NCBI GenBank assembly: GCA_025464915.1 | Contig: JAODNF010000323.1 | Location: 1-7,499, forward strand | Length of the DNA: 7,499 nucleotides | Source: Frankiales bacterium | Lineage (GTDB): Bacteria; Actinomycetota; Actinomycetes; Mycobacteriales; SCTD01 | Direction: 5' to 3' | Shown here: piece by piece, positions 1 to 6,963 of the stretch | How positions within the stretch are numbered: the first letter of the stretch is position 1 | Layout: every line of letters starts with the position of its first letter | Program-made: the position numbers and the translations under genes | The notes under the pieces: model-generated | Seen by the model: the letters and a program-made list of their open reading frames with translations, nothing else | Database searches by the model: none | What the model was told of the DNA's origin: nothing

Positions 1-1544
1 AGCCAGAGGTACTGCCAGCCGGTGCCTTCGCGGTAGCCGTCTGCGGTGGTGGGGTCATAGGAGGCGGGCCAGCTGCCGTCAGCCCCGCGGGGCTGCAGGA
101 AGCCGTCGTGCAGGAGGTGTCGCCACCCGAGCGAGCGCTGGAGCAGCACCTGGGCGTCGTGGGTGTGGCCGAGGTGCTGCGCCATGAGGGCCAGGGCGAA
201 GTCGGCATCGGCGTACTCGAGGGTGTCCGAGGCCGAACCGCCGGCCCAGCCCTTCGCGCGCACGTCCTTCGGTCGCTTGGCGGTGAGCTGCTTCGCCTGC
301 TGGTAGAGCGATTCCGGGTCGTCGGCGATCCCGCGGCAGACCGCCTCGGCCAGGGTCGGGATCGCCGGGTCGCCGTTCATGTAGTCCGGGTGCGTGCTGT
401 GCAGGGACCAGCGCGGTAGCTGCCCTGCCTCGCGACCGAAGGCGGCCAGCGACGCCACGACATCGCGGTAGCGCTCGGGGAAGACGGTCGCGAGCAGGGC
501 GTTCTCGCCGCGGATGGTGTCCCAGAGGCTGAGGTTCTCGTAGTGCGGCCGGCTGCTGCGGTGCACCTTCGCGTCGGCGCCGCGGTAGCGGCCGTCGACG
601 TCGCTGTCGACGTCCGGGTTCACCAGCGAGCGGTAGAGCGAGGTGTAGAGGACCCGGCGCTGGGCGTCCGTGCCGCCGCCGACCCGGACCCGGCTGAGGG
701 CACTGCGCCAGGACGCTCTCGCTCGGCTCTGCGCGGTGGTGACGGAGGCGCTCTCGGCAGCCAGGTTCTTCCTCGCGCCGTCGAGGTCGACGTAGGAGAT
801 GCCCGCCCGCATCTCGACCGTGCCGGCGCCGAACGACAGCAGCGCCCCGGCGCCCGATCCCTTGGCGGACAGGGCGTTCGAGACGGTCTGGCCGACGAAG
901 GTCCGCGCACTGAACGGCCGGGAGAAGCGGGCGCTCACGAAGACCGTGAAGTCACCGCCGCGCCAGGGGACGTGGACCGAGCCCTCGAGCCGGTCCTTGC
1001 CCACCTGCACTGTGGCGGCGTTCGGGCCCTCGTCGTTGCGGCCGAGGTCGGCCACGACGGTGAAGGGCACGGCTGAGCCGTACTGCTGGGTCGCGCCGTG
1101 CGGGGTGGCCGCCAGCTCGACGTGGACGCCGTTGCCCAGCGTGATGCCGTAGCCGCCTGCGGTCGCCTTCTCGGTCGCGTGCGTGAAGGGGACGGCGAAC
1201 GACAGCGGCTGCGAGGGGTTGAGCACCGGCGTCGTCACCGGCAGGAAGGGCAGCTCGCCGCCCATCGGGACCCCGGCCCCGTTGACGTGGACGAGCGAGA
1301 ACCCGCGGATGGCCGCGTCCTCGTACTTGTAGCCGCTGTAGGCCAGCGGGTTCACGGTGTCCGGCGAGACCATCGTCATGCCGAAGGGCGTGGTCGCGCC
1401 GGGGACCGTGAAGCCGTCACCCCCCGTGCCGATGAGCGGGTCGACGTAGGACGTGGGGTCCTCGACCAGCGGGCCGGCTGCGCGGGCGGTGGGGGCAAGG
1501 GGCAGCAGGCAGAGCGCCGCGAGCAGCGCGACGGTGCGCTTCAC
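1..1544 (-). CDS. GH92 alpha-mannosidase, secreted (3' end outside window)
   Basis: Probable exported exo-alpha-mannosidase of glycoside hydrolase family 92 (calcium-dependent, inverting, usually acting on alpha-1,2-mannosides). I read 514 complete codons from a GTG start at 1544; the frame is open to the left edge. Residues 1-22 are a signal peptide ending in a TARA/AG cleavage site. Family hallmarks follow: YVDPLIGTGG at 33-42, then a VPGATTPFGM block, SLWDT at 339-343, and EGTGWQY at 506-512. The last matches the family's EGNxWQY motif, whose glutamate (here E506) is the likely general acid. The C-terminal GDEDxG-type region with the proposed base lies beyond the window, so intactness cannot be judged. 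The start overlaps the upstream gene's stop as GTGA, giving a third cistron coupled to the GH36-like gene. Family assignment is secure; linkage specificity is not. Confidence 0.9.
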   Translation of the reverse strand, partial: MKRTVALLAALCLLPLAPTARAAGPLVEDPTSYVDPLIGTGGDGFTVPGATTPFGMTMVSPDTVNPLAYSGYKYEDAAIRGFSLVHVNGAGVPMGGELPFLPVTTPVLNPSQPLSFAVPFTHATEKATAGGYGITLGNGVHVELAATPHGATQQYGSAVPFTVVADLGRNDEGPNAATVQVGKDRLEGSVHVPWRGGDFTVFVSARFSRPFSARTFVGQTVSNALSAKGSGAGALLSFGAGTVEMRAGISYVDLDGARKNLAAESASVTTAQSRARASWRSALSRVRVGGGTDAQRRVLYTSLYRSLVNPDVDSDVDGRYRGADAKVHRSSRPHYENLSLWDTIRGENALLATVFPERYRDVVASLAAFGREAGQLPRWSLHSTHPDYMNGDPAIPTLAEAVCRGIADDPESLYQQAKQLTAKRPKDVRAKGWAGGSASDTLEYADADFALALMAQHLGHTHDAQVLLQRSLGWRHLLHDGFLQPRGADGSWPASYDPTTADGYREGTGWQYLW

Positions 1545-3562
1545 AGCGGTGTAACCGTGAGGACCTGAGCGGTCGACGCCTTGCCGCTCAGCGTGAGGTG
1601 GGCGAGCTGGACACCCGTCGCGGTGCGGACGACCCGCCCGGTGCGGGCGTCGGTCAGTCGGTAGCGGGTCGCGGGCCTGACGCCGTGCACGTGGACGCCG
1701 ACCGAACCGGTCTTCTGGAAGAACGCGAAGACCAGCCCGTGGTCGCCGTTCCACGGCTCGAGCACCATCGGGCTCGATCCGTCGAGCGGGTCCTTCGCGG
1801 TGAGCTCGTAGGCGGCGCCGGCGACGTCGGTGCGGTGCGCCCGGTACCAGCGCAACCACCAGGCGAGCTCGGGGCGCTGCGCCACGGGGATCTTCGTCTG
1901 GTCGGTCCAGAAGGTGACGTGGCTCAGGATCCCGAGCGGGGCGAGGTAGGACGCCGGGTGCGAGACGTCCAGGGTGCCGTCGAGCAGCCCAAAGCCGATG
2001 GAGCTGGTCGGCAGCCAGGGCGCAGCGACCCAGAGGTCGTGCAGCTCCTTGGCCGTCTTCGTCGAGCCGTGCAGGTGGCCGTTGTCGAACCACGACGGAC
2101 CGAGGACCGCGGACTCGAACGGCCACGCGCGCTGGTCGTTGGTCTCGTCGAGCTCGACGGTCAGGTGCGGGTGCCGGCGCTCGATCTCGCGCACCATGGC
2201 GAGAAAGGCGTCCTCGTAGTCGAGGTAGTCGTGGCTGCCGCAGTCGACCCACGACTGGAAGTCGAGCTTGAGCTCGCGCACGTCGTAGGTGTTGACCAGC
2301 CGGTCGACGGTCCCGAGCAGGTAGGCCTGCAGCTGCGGGTTCGTCGCGTCCCACACGCCGAGCCCGGCGTCGTCCTCGACCTGCGAGGTGATGATCCCGG
2401 TGGGGGCGCACACCCAGTCCGGGTGCTGCTTGTAGGTCGTGGAGTCCTTGTTGAACTCCACGAGCGACATCCAGAGCCCGAGCGTCATCCTCTGACCGTG
2501 CAACCACCTGACGAAGTCAGGGACGCCGTCCCGGTCCTCGTCGGGGAAGCGCGCCGGGTCGAAGTGCCAGTCCCCGCTCTCGCCACCCGCACCGCCCTGC
2601 CACTGGTCGTCGAGCATGAAGGTCTCGACGCCGAGCTTCTTCGCGAGCAGTGCCTGCCTGCGCAGGTTGGCGTCGCTCATCCCGGCCCCGTGGTTCCACG
2701 GGTGGAACGAGTTGAGCCCGATCGTGCGCCTGTAGGCGGGGGTGGCCCTCGCGAAGTCCTCCGCGAACGCGACCCCGGCCTCCTGGGCGCCGCCCGAGTA
2801 GACGCCGGTGAAGGCGCGCCCGAGCCGCAGGCTCGCGCCGGGCAGGACGGTGCGGGCGCGGACCGGCACCGGGTAGGCGGGGTTGTCGAGGCGGTTGTAG
2901 TCCGGCGGGGAGGACCTCAGCGGGCCGAAGTCGAACGCGTCGTGACGCTGGTCCACCCCCACCCCGACGGTCGACTGGGTGCGGTAGGCGCGGCTGGCGA
3001 CGCCGCTGCGCCGCTCGCTGACCAGGAAGACGCCGGCGCCGTGGCCGTCGTCGGTGCGGGCGACCTCGCCCTCCACGTCGAACTCACCGGTGTGGCTGGA
3101 GGTGACGCGGTAGTCGTCGCGCCAGTCCGAACCGCCGTGGTAGGTCTGCACCTCGACCGTGCCCGGCACGCTGACGGCGTCGAGCGTCCACGCAGCCAGT
3201 CGCAGCGGGGCGAGCCCGGCCGTCACCGTCGTGGTCGTCTCGAACACGGCGCTGTGCGGGCGGAGCACGACGTCCTGCACGAGCGCCGACCCGTCGGCGC
3301 CGGTGTAGTGCAGGACGACCTCGCGGGCGTGGACGTCGGCGGAGGCGTAGGTCCAGTCGCCCGGCAGCAGCGCGTCGTCGGACGCACCGACGATCCAGTT
3401 GCGGCCGGTCCGACGGTCGACGAGGGCTGTCGTCGTACCCCCCACCCAGGTCCGCCCGACGAGCTCGTTGCCGAGCGAGACCGGTGCGGCGCGGACCGCC
3501 GCCTGGGCTGGAAGTCCCGCGGCGAAGGCGATCCCGGCGACGGCCAGGGCGAGCCGGCGCAT
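1541..3562 (-). CDS. Secreted clan GH-D (GH36-like) alpha-glycosidase
   Basis: A 673-residue exported glycosidase related to melibiase/GH36 alpha-galactosidases and alpha-N-acetylgalactosaminidases. Residues 1-21 form a signal peptide (cleavage near PAQA). Residues about 30-270 look like the N-terminal beta-sandwich. The TIM barrel follows, with FMLDDQW at 315-321, GLWMSLVEFN at 362-371, HPDW at 380-383 and LKLDF at 431-435, where D434 is the predicted nucleophile (family WDMN-type strand). D493 in WFDNGH is a candidate acid/base, but the surroundings differ from textbook GH36, so specificity is uncertain. A DxDxDGxxD loop (341-349) replaces the short FPNG-type turn. A small beta domain occupies about 590-673. 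I chose the ATG at 3562: it begins the signal peptide and overlaps the preceding stop as TGATG. An in-frame upstream start at 3826 only adds an arginine-rich stretch antiparallel to nothing real, read out of frame from the neighbouring gene. No clear Shine-Dalgarno site precedes it, fitting reinitiation. Confidence 0.85.
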   Translation of the reverse strand: MRRLALAVAGIAFAAGLPAQAAVRAAPVSLGNELVGRTWVGGTTTALVDRRTGRNWIVGASDDALLPGDWTYASADVHAREVVLHYTGADGSALVQDVVLRPHSAVFETTTTVTAGLAPLRLAAWTLDAVSVPGTVEVQTYHGGSDWRDDYRVTSSHTGEFDVEGEVARTDDGHGAGVFLVSERRSGVASRAYRTQSTVGVGVDQRHDAFDFGPLRSSPPDYNRLDNPAYPVPVRARTVLPGASLRLGRAFTGVYSGGAQEAGVAFAEDFARATPAYRRTIGLNSFHPWNHGAGMSDANLRRQALLAKKLGVETFMLDDQWQGGAGGESGDWHFDPARFPDEDRDGVPDFVRWLHGQRMTLGLWMSLVEFNKDSTTYKQHPDWVCAPTGIITSQVEDDAGLGVWDATNPQLQAYLLGTVDRLVNTYDVRELKLDFQSWVDCGSHDYLDYEDAFLAMVREIERRHPHLTVELDETNDQRAWPFESAVLGPSWFDNGHLHGSTKTAKELHDLWVAAPWLPTSSIGFGLLDGTLDVSHPASYLAPLGILSHVTFWTDQTKIPVAQRPELAWWLRWYRAHRTDVAGAAYELTAKDPLDGSSPMVLEPWNGDHGLVFAFFQKTGSVGVHVHGVRPATRYRLTDARTGRVVRTATGVQLAHLTLSGKASTAQVLTVTPL

Positions 3563-5247
3563 CAGTGCGTGATGACGGCGGACAGGTCCGGCTGGTCCGG
3601 GAACTGCGTGTCCGTGCCGGCCGGGAGCACGTAGTCGTTCACGAACGCCGGGCACAGGTCGTACGTCGACCAGTAGGCGCTGCTGTCGTTCTTCATGACG
3701 TCGCCGGCGCCGCGGAGCATCGCGCAGGTGAGCCGCTCGCCAAAGGTGTGCGAGACGTTGAAGAAGTAGTTGTCGTTGTCGATCGGGCTCGGGCAGCCGA
3801 TCGGCGACGGGACGACGCCCTGGCACTCGTTGCCGGTCGGGAACGGCGAGCCGTCGAACATCGACCGGCGGATCGGCTCGGGGTAGGCCGACAGCGGCGC
3901 CACGATGTAGCCCAGGAAGTCGCCGGCCGTGCCGATCGTGAAGTGGCCGAGGGCAGGGACGGTGGCGCGGACCTTGGCGACGATCTGCGGGTAGACCTCA
4001 CCCGGACCGCCGCTGAACAGGAGCCCGCCGATGCGGCCGCTGAAGACCGGGGCGCCGGTCTCGTTGGCGGTGAACCACGGCGTGTTCGACGCGCGGTAGA
4101 GCGGGGCGCCGGCCGCGAGGCCGCCGTACTCCAGCGCGATGATCGGCGCGTTGGTCGCGGTGTCCTCGATGAGGTAGCTCTTCATGCCGACCAGCGCCGC
4201 ACCCGTGAGTGGCTTCGCCGACGCGAGCGCCTGCTTGGCCCTGGCGAACACGCGCGAGGCGTAGGAGTTGATCTTGCAGACGTCGGCCTTGGCGCCCTTC
4301 GCGCTCTTGTCCGCGCAGTCGTCACGGGCCGGCTGGGTGCGGCCGAGGGTGGCGACCTGGCTCATGCCGACCCCACCGAGGCTGGACAGCATCGCTCCGA
4401 GCGGGCCGGTGTAGTCGGCGCTGACCAGCTTGTTGCTGGAGCCCAGGACGGTCGGGTGGCTCGAGTAGTTCACGTAGGTCGCCACGACCTTCTTCGAGCC
4501 GGGGACCCGCGCCTGCAGGACGCGCAGCTCCTCGTCGACCTCCTGGTTGGCAGGGTCGTAGGAGAACTGGTTGGTGAGCAGCGGGTCCTTCGCGGGGTAC
4601 TGCTTCATGCCGTTGACGCCGGCATGCGCGGTGCCGAAGAACAGCTCCACCGCCTGCTGCTTGCTGTACGCCGCAACGATGGACTTCACCGTCTGGTCGT
4701 GCACGAGCTTGAGGTAGGTCGTGGGCACCCCGCCCCAGACGCCCGCGGTGTCGGGACCGGAGTGACTGTGGTTCGAGTCGACGACGATGGCCTGCGCATC
4801 GATCGCCGGGCCGTGCAGCTCGGCGATCGCGGCGGCCGCGTCCTTGCGGATCTCGGTGATGCCGAACGGGCCCTGCTTGTAGGCCGAGTAGTAGCCCTGC
4901 GTCTCGATCTGCGACAGCGCGATCGCGTGCTTGCCGTCGCCCACCACGACGCTCCGGACGTGCACGCCGTCCGCCAGGCCGTTGGGGAACATCGGGTCCT
5001 TGAGGATGCCGGTCGCGGCGCGGCCGTCGATGACCTGCACCTGGCCGGCCGCCTTGCCGCTGCCGAGGCCGTACCCGCCGAGGTAGAAGTCGTCGGCCAG
5101 CATCGCGGCGGTCGGGTTGATCGACTCCACGTCGGCACCGAGCGTGTAGCGGCTCGGGGCGGTCGTGGGGGACCCGGCGAAGGCGGGTACGGAGAGGCTG
5201 GCGGCAACCGTGAGGGCACCGACGACGAGGGCAGCTGCGCGACGCAT
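3562..5247 (-). CDS. Secreted neutral-ceramidase-like zinc hydrolase
   Basis: A 561-residue exported protein resembling the neutral/alkaline ceramidase family (PF04734-type), zinc enzymes that hydrolyse the amide of ceramide. The signal peptide ends at PAFA (residue 24). Candidate zinc-site motifs are NHSHSGPD (159-166, compare HTHSGPG), SSHPT (262-266), GGPGEVYP (413-420, E417) and GDFLGY (442-447, Y447). The canonical GDxSPN segment carrying the conserved catalytic serine aligns with LGRTQP (301-306), so the serine is apparently replaced by Q305. Six cysteines (311, 324, 475, 485, 508, 532) could form disulfides. The protein is shorter than typical ceramidases (roughly 650-780 residues), suggesting a reduced C-terminal domain. 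It is the first cistron of the secreted operon and overlaps the GH36-like gene by one base. The ATG at 5247 starts the signal peptide; an AGG lies only one base before it, too close for a normal ribosome site. Fold assignment is good; true ceramidase activity is doubtful. Confidence 0.8.
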   Translation of the reverse strand: MRRAAALVVGALTVAASLSVPAFAGSPTTAPSRYTLGADVESINPTAAMLADDFYLGGYGLGSGKAAGQVQVIDGRAATGILKDPMFPNGLADGVHVRSVVVGDGKHAIALSQIETQGYYSAYKQGPFGITEIRKDAAAAIAELHGPAIDAQAIVVDSNHSHSGPDTAGVWGGVPTTYLKLVHDQTVKSIVAAYSKQQAVELFFGTAHAGVNGMKQYPAKDPLLTNQFSYDPANQEVDEELRVLQARVPGSKKVVATYVNYSSHPTVLGSSNKLVSADYTGPLGAMLSSLGGVGMSQVATLGRTQPARDDCADKSAKGAKADVCKINSYASRVFARAKQALASAKPLTGAALVGMKSYLIEDTATNAPIIALEYGGLAAGAPLYRASNTPWFTANETGAPVFSGRIGGLLFSGGPGEVYPQIVAKVRATVPALGHFTIGTAGDFLGYIVAPLSAYPEPIRRSMFDGSPFPTGNECQGVVPSPIGCPSPIDNDNYFFNVSHTFGERLTCAMLRGAGDVMKNDSSAYWSTYDLCPAFVNDYVLPAGTDTQFPDQPDLSAVITH

Positions 5248-5330
5248 GCCTGGATGTTTCGCCGTCGTTCCGCAGAAACCTTCCGAGTGGTCGGATTGTC
5301 CGGGTTCGTCCGTCTGGAAGAGTGCCGGGC
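5248..5330. promoter_or_regulatory. Divergent intergenic region, presumed promoters for both sides
   Basis: These 83 bases are the only non-coding space between the start of the leftward secreted-hydrolase operon and the rightward racemase gene, so promoters for both probably lie here or just inside the coding ends. I see no convincing -35/-10 pair. A short inverted repeat, CGGA-TTG-TCCG at 5292-5302, is too small to name as an operator. The function is inferred from position. Confidence 0.4.
5316..5322 (+). promoter_or_regulatory. Ribosome binding site of the racemase gene
   Basis: GGAAGAG lies 8 bases before the ATG at 5331. It decides the start: the alternative in-frame GTG at 5322 overlaps this site and would have no usable spacing. 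The ATG start also gives an MSGPLSG N-terminus like that of Mycobacterium tuberculosis Mcr. Confidence 0.6.
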
Positions 5331-6425
5331 ATGAGTGGTCCGCTGTCTGGTCTCCGTGTCCTCGAGCTCGCCGGTCTCGGCCCGGCGCCGCACGCGTGCA
5401 TGGTGCTGGCCGACCTCGGCGCCGACGTCGTGCGCGTCGAGCGCCCGAACCGGTTCGGTCTCGGGGAGGGCGGGGTCGCCGACCAGATCCAGCGCGGTCG
5501 GCGGTCGATCGGCGTCGACCTCAAGAGCGACGAGGGCCGCGCGCTGGTGCTCGACCTGGTGGAGAGGGCCGACGTCGTCGTCGAGGGCTATCGCCCCGGG
5601 GTGACCGAGAAGCTCGGCCTCGGCCCGGAGGACGTCTGGGCCCGCAACCCCCGCGTGGTCTACGGCCGGGTCACCGGCTGGGGCCAGGACGGCCCGATGG
5701 CGCAGCGCGCGGGGCACGACATCAACTACCTGGGGCTCACGGGGTCGCTCGCGATGATCGGCCGGGCCGGCGAGGCCCCCGTCCCGCCGCTCAACCTGGT
5801 CGCGGACTTCGGCGGCGGCTCGATGCTGCTGCTGGTCGGCATCCTGGCGGCCCTGCACGAGCGGACGGTCTCCGGCAAGGGCCAGGTCGTCGACGCGGCG
5901 ATGGTCGACGGGGTCTCGCTGCTCACCCAGATGATCTGGACGTTCCGCGGCCAGGGGATGTGGGGCGACGAGCGGGGCACGAACATCCTCGACACCGGCG
6001 CCCCCTACTACGACACCTACGCGTGCAAGGACGGCAGGTACGTCTCCGTCGGCCCGATCGAGCCGAAGTTCTACGCGGAGATGCTCGACGGGCTCGGGCT
6101 CACCGACGCGGGCCTGCCCGAGCAGAACGACATCGCCCGCTGGCCGGAGCTGCGCAGAGCGCTGACCGAGGCGTTCGGGTCGAGGACCCGGGACGAGTGG
6201 ACCGAGGTGTTCGGAGGCCGCGACGCCTGCGTCACCCCGGTCGTCGAACCCGGCGAGGTCCCGGCCGAGCCGCACCTGTCGGCTCGCGGGACGTTCACCA
6301 CGGTCGACGGCGTCTTCCAGCCGTCGCCCGCTCCGCGCTTCAGCCGTACCCCGGCCGGCGTGCCGACCCCGCCGCCTGCCGTGGGCGCCGACAACGACGC
6401 CGTCCTCGCCGACTGGCTCGGCTGA
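5331..6425 (+). CDS. mcr: Alpha-methylacyl-CoA racemase (family III CoA-transferase fold)
   Basis: A 364-residue cytosolic enzyme that interconverts the (R) and (S) epimers at C2 of 2-methylacyl-CoA esters, letting branched fatty acyl or sterol side-chain CoAs enter stereospecific beta-oxidation. It follows M. tuberculosis Mcr closely along its length as I recall that sequence: GPLSGLRV at the N-terminus, GYRPGVTEKLGLGPE near 86-100, AGHDINY at 127-133, NLVADFGGG at 155-163, GKGQVVDAAMVDG near 182-194 and PAPRFSRT near the end. The catalytic residues match Mcr H126, D156 and E241 with a constant +3 offset: H129, D159 and E244. This makes the racemase reading stronger than a generic CaiB/BaiF CoA-transferase, which uses an aspartate nucleophile in a different context. 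It converges on the MaoC hydratase gene across a strong inverted repeat. No truncation or frameshift is seen. Confidence 0.95.
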   Translation: MSGPLSGLRVLELAGLGPAPHACMVLADLGADVVRVERPNRFGLGEGGVADQIQRGRRSIGVDLKSDEGRALVLDLVERADVVVEGYRPGVTEKLGLGPEDVWARNPRVVYGRVTGWGQDGPMAQRAGHDINYLGLTGSLAMIGRAGEAPVPPLNLVADFGGGSMLLLVGILAALHERTVSGKGQVVDAAMVDGVSLLTQMIWTFRGQGMWGDERGTNILDTGAPYYDTYACKDGRYVSVGPIEPKFYAEMLDGLGLTDAGLPEQNDIARWPELRRALTEAFGSRTRDEWTEVFGGRDACVTPVVEPGEVPAEPHLSARGTFTTVDGVFQPSPAPRFSRTPAGVPTPPPAVGADNDAVLADWLG

Positions 6426-6426
6426 C

Positions 6427-6485
6427 CCCCGCGGTTTCACCGATCTGCCGGCCTCCTGGCCCGCGGATTCAGTGAAACCGCGGGG
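6427..6485. terminator. Large inverted repeat, probable bidirectional terminator
   Basis: A 14-bp perfect stem (6427-6440 with 6472-6485, CCCCGCGGTTTCAC and its complement) encloses a 31-nt loop between two convergent genes. The outer flanks TGACCCC (6423-6429) and GGGGTCA (6487-6493), which include both stop codons, are also complementary and could extend or compete with the stem. There is no U-tract on either side, as is common for actinobacterial terminators. Its position between convergent stops and its symmetry fit termination of both transcripts. Confidence 0.75.
6429..6483. repeat. Three-copy 12-mer CCGCGGWTTCAS inside the intergenic palindrome
   Basis: The motif CCGCGGTTTCAC occurs at 6429-6440, recurs with two changes as CCGCGGATTCAG at 6461-6472, and is present in exact inverted form at 6472-6483. 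CCGCGG therefore appears three times in 55 bases. The second and third copies can form an alternative 7-bp hairpin (6460-6466 with 6478-6484, 11-nt loop) that excludes the long stem. This could be a repetitive extragenic palindrome rather than a one-off terminator. Confidence 0.5.
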
Positions 6486-6490
6486 AGGGG

Positions 6491-6949
6491 TCAGGCGGGT
6501 ACGGCGAGGCTGAGGGTCTCGGCGACCAGAGCGGGCTTGTCGCTGCCCTCGACCTCGATCGTCACCTGGTTCTTCACGAGGTAGGAGCCGTCCGGCCGGA
6601 GGTCGGCGGACAGCACGGTGGTCCGCGCGCGCACCCGGGAGCCGACCCGCACCGGCGTGAGGAACCGGACCTTGTCCGAGCCGTAGTTCACGCCCATCGC
6701 GACGCCGGTGTAGGTCCAGAGCTCCCAGTTGAGCATGGGCACCAGCGACAGCGTCAGGTAGCCGTGCGCGATGGTCCCGCCGAACGGGCCGTCCTTCGCC
6801 TTCTCGACGTCGAGGTGGATCCACTGGTGGTCGCCGGTCGCCTCGGCGAAGGTGTTCACCCGCTCCTGCGTGATCTCGTGCCACTCGCCGGGGCCGATCT
6901 CCTTGCCCACCCAGGAGGGGAGCTCTGCAACGGGTACCTCGATCGTCAT
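6491..6949 (-). CDS. htdZ: MaoC-like (R)-specific enoyl-CoA hydratase
   Basis: A 152-residue single hot-dog-fold hydratase, expected to add water to trans-2-enoyl-CoA to give (3R)-hydroxyacyl-CoA in the cytosol. The hydratase-2 motif is intact: ATGDHQWIH at 37-45 supplies the catalytic pair D40 and H45, the same numbers as in the M. tuberculosis HtdZ (Rv0130) type. FGGTIAHGYLTLSL (56-69) and the VNYGSDKVRF segment (87-96) are the other family blocks, and the length is that of a complete single-domain member. It converges on the racemase gene and diverges from the SDR gene with 14 bases between starts. No Shine-Dalgarno sequence is visible before the ATG at 6949, so it may be translated from a leaderless mRNA. 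Family and active site are clear; chain-length preference is not. Confidence 0.93.
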   Translation of the reverse strand: MTIEVPVAELPSWVGKEIGPGEWHEITQERVNTFAEATGDHQWIHLDVEKAKDGPFGGTIAHGYLTLSLVPMLNWELWTYTGVAMGVNYGSDKVRFLTPVRVGSRVRARTTVLSADLRPDGSYLVKNQVTIEVEGSDKPALVAETLSLAVPA

Positions 6950-6951
6950 GT

Positions 6952-6956
6952 AGGAA
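6952..6956 (+). promoter_or_regulatory. Ribosome binding site of the SDR gene
   Basis: AGGAA (6952-6956) lies 7 bases before the ATG at 6964 and supports that start. It sits in the 14-bp gap next to the divergent hydratase start codon, so the SDR promoter must lie within the hydratase coding sequence. Confidence 0.55.
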
Positions 6957-6963
6957 CTGTTGC

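Noticed and set aside
1511..1523. Possible lipobox cysteine in the GH92 signal peptide (LAALC)
   Set aside because: The residue before the cysteine (C12) is leucine rather than Gly/Ala/Ser, and a good signal peptidase I site (TARA) follows, so a lipoprotein is unlikely.
1598..3634. Plus-strand open frame of 678 codons opposite the GH36-like gene
   Set aside because: It is antisense to a gene with clear family motifs; its Arg/Val/Gly/Asp-rich composition is typical of the mirror frame of GC-rich genes, and it shows no recognisable domain.
3563..3826. Extended N-terminus for the GH36-like protein
   Set aside because: The extra 88 residues lie wholly inside the ceramidase-like gene in another frame, are arginine-rich, and would bury the signal peptide that begins at 3562.
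5292..5302. Short inverted repeat CGGA-TTG-TCCG as an operator
   Set aside because: Four-base arms are expected by chance in DNA this G+C-rich.
5322..5330. GTG start for the racemase three codons upstream
   Set aside because: It overlaps the ribosome site at 5316-5322 and gives an N-terminus unlike Mcr; the ATG at 5331 has proper spacing.
3484..5334. Plus-strand open frame of 616 codons opposite the ceramidase-like gene
   Set aside because: Same mirror-frame composition with no motifs; it crosses the divergent promoter region.
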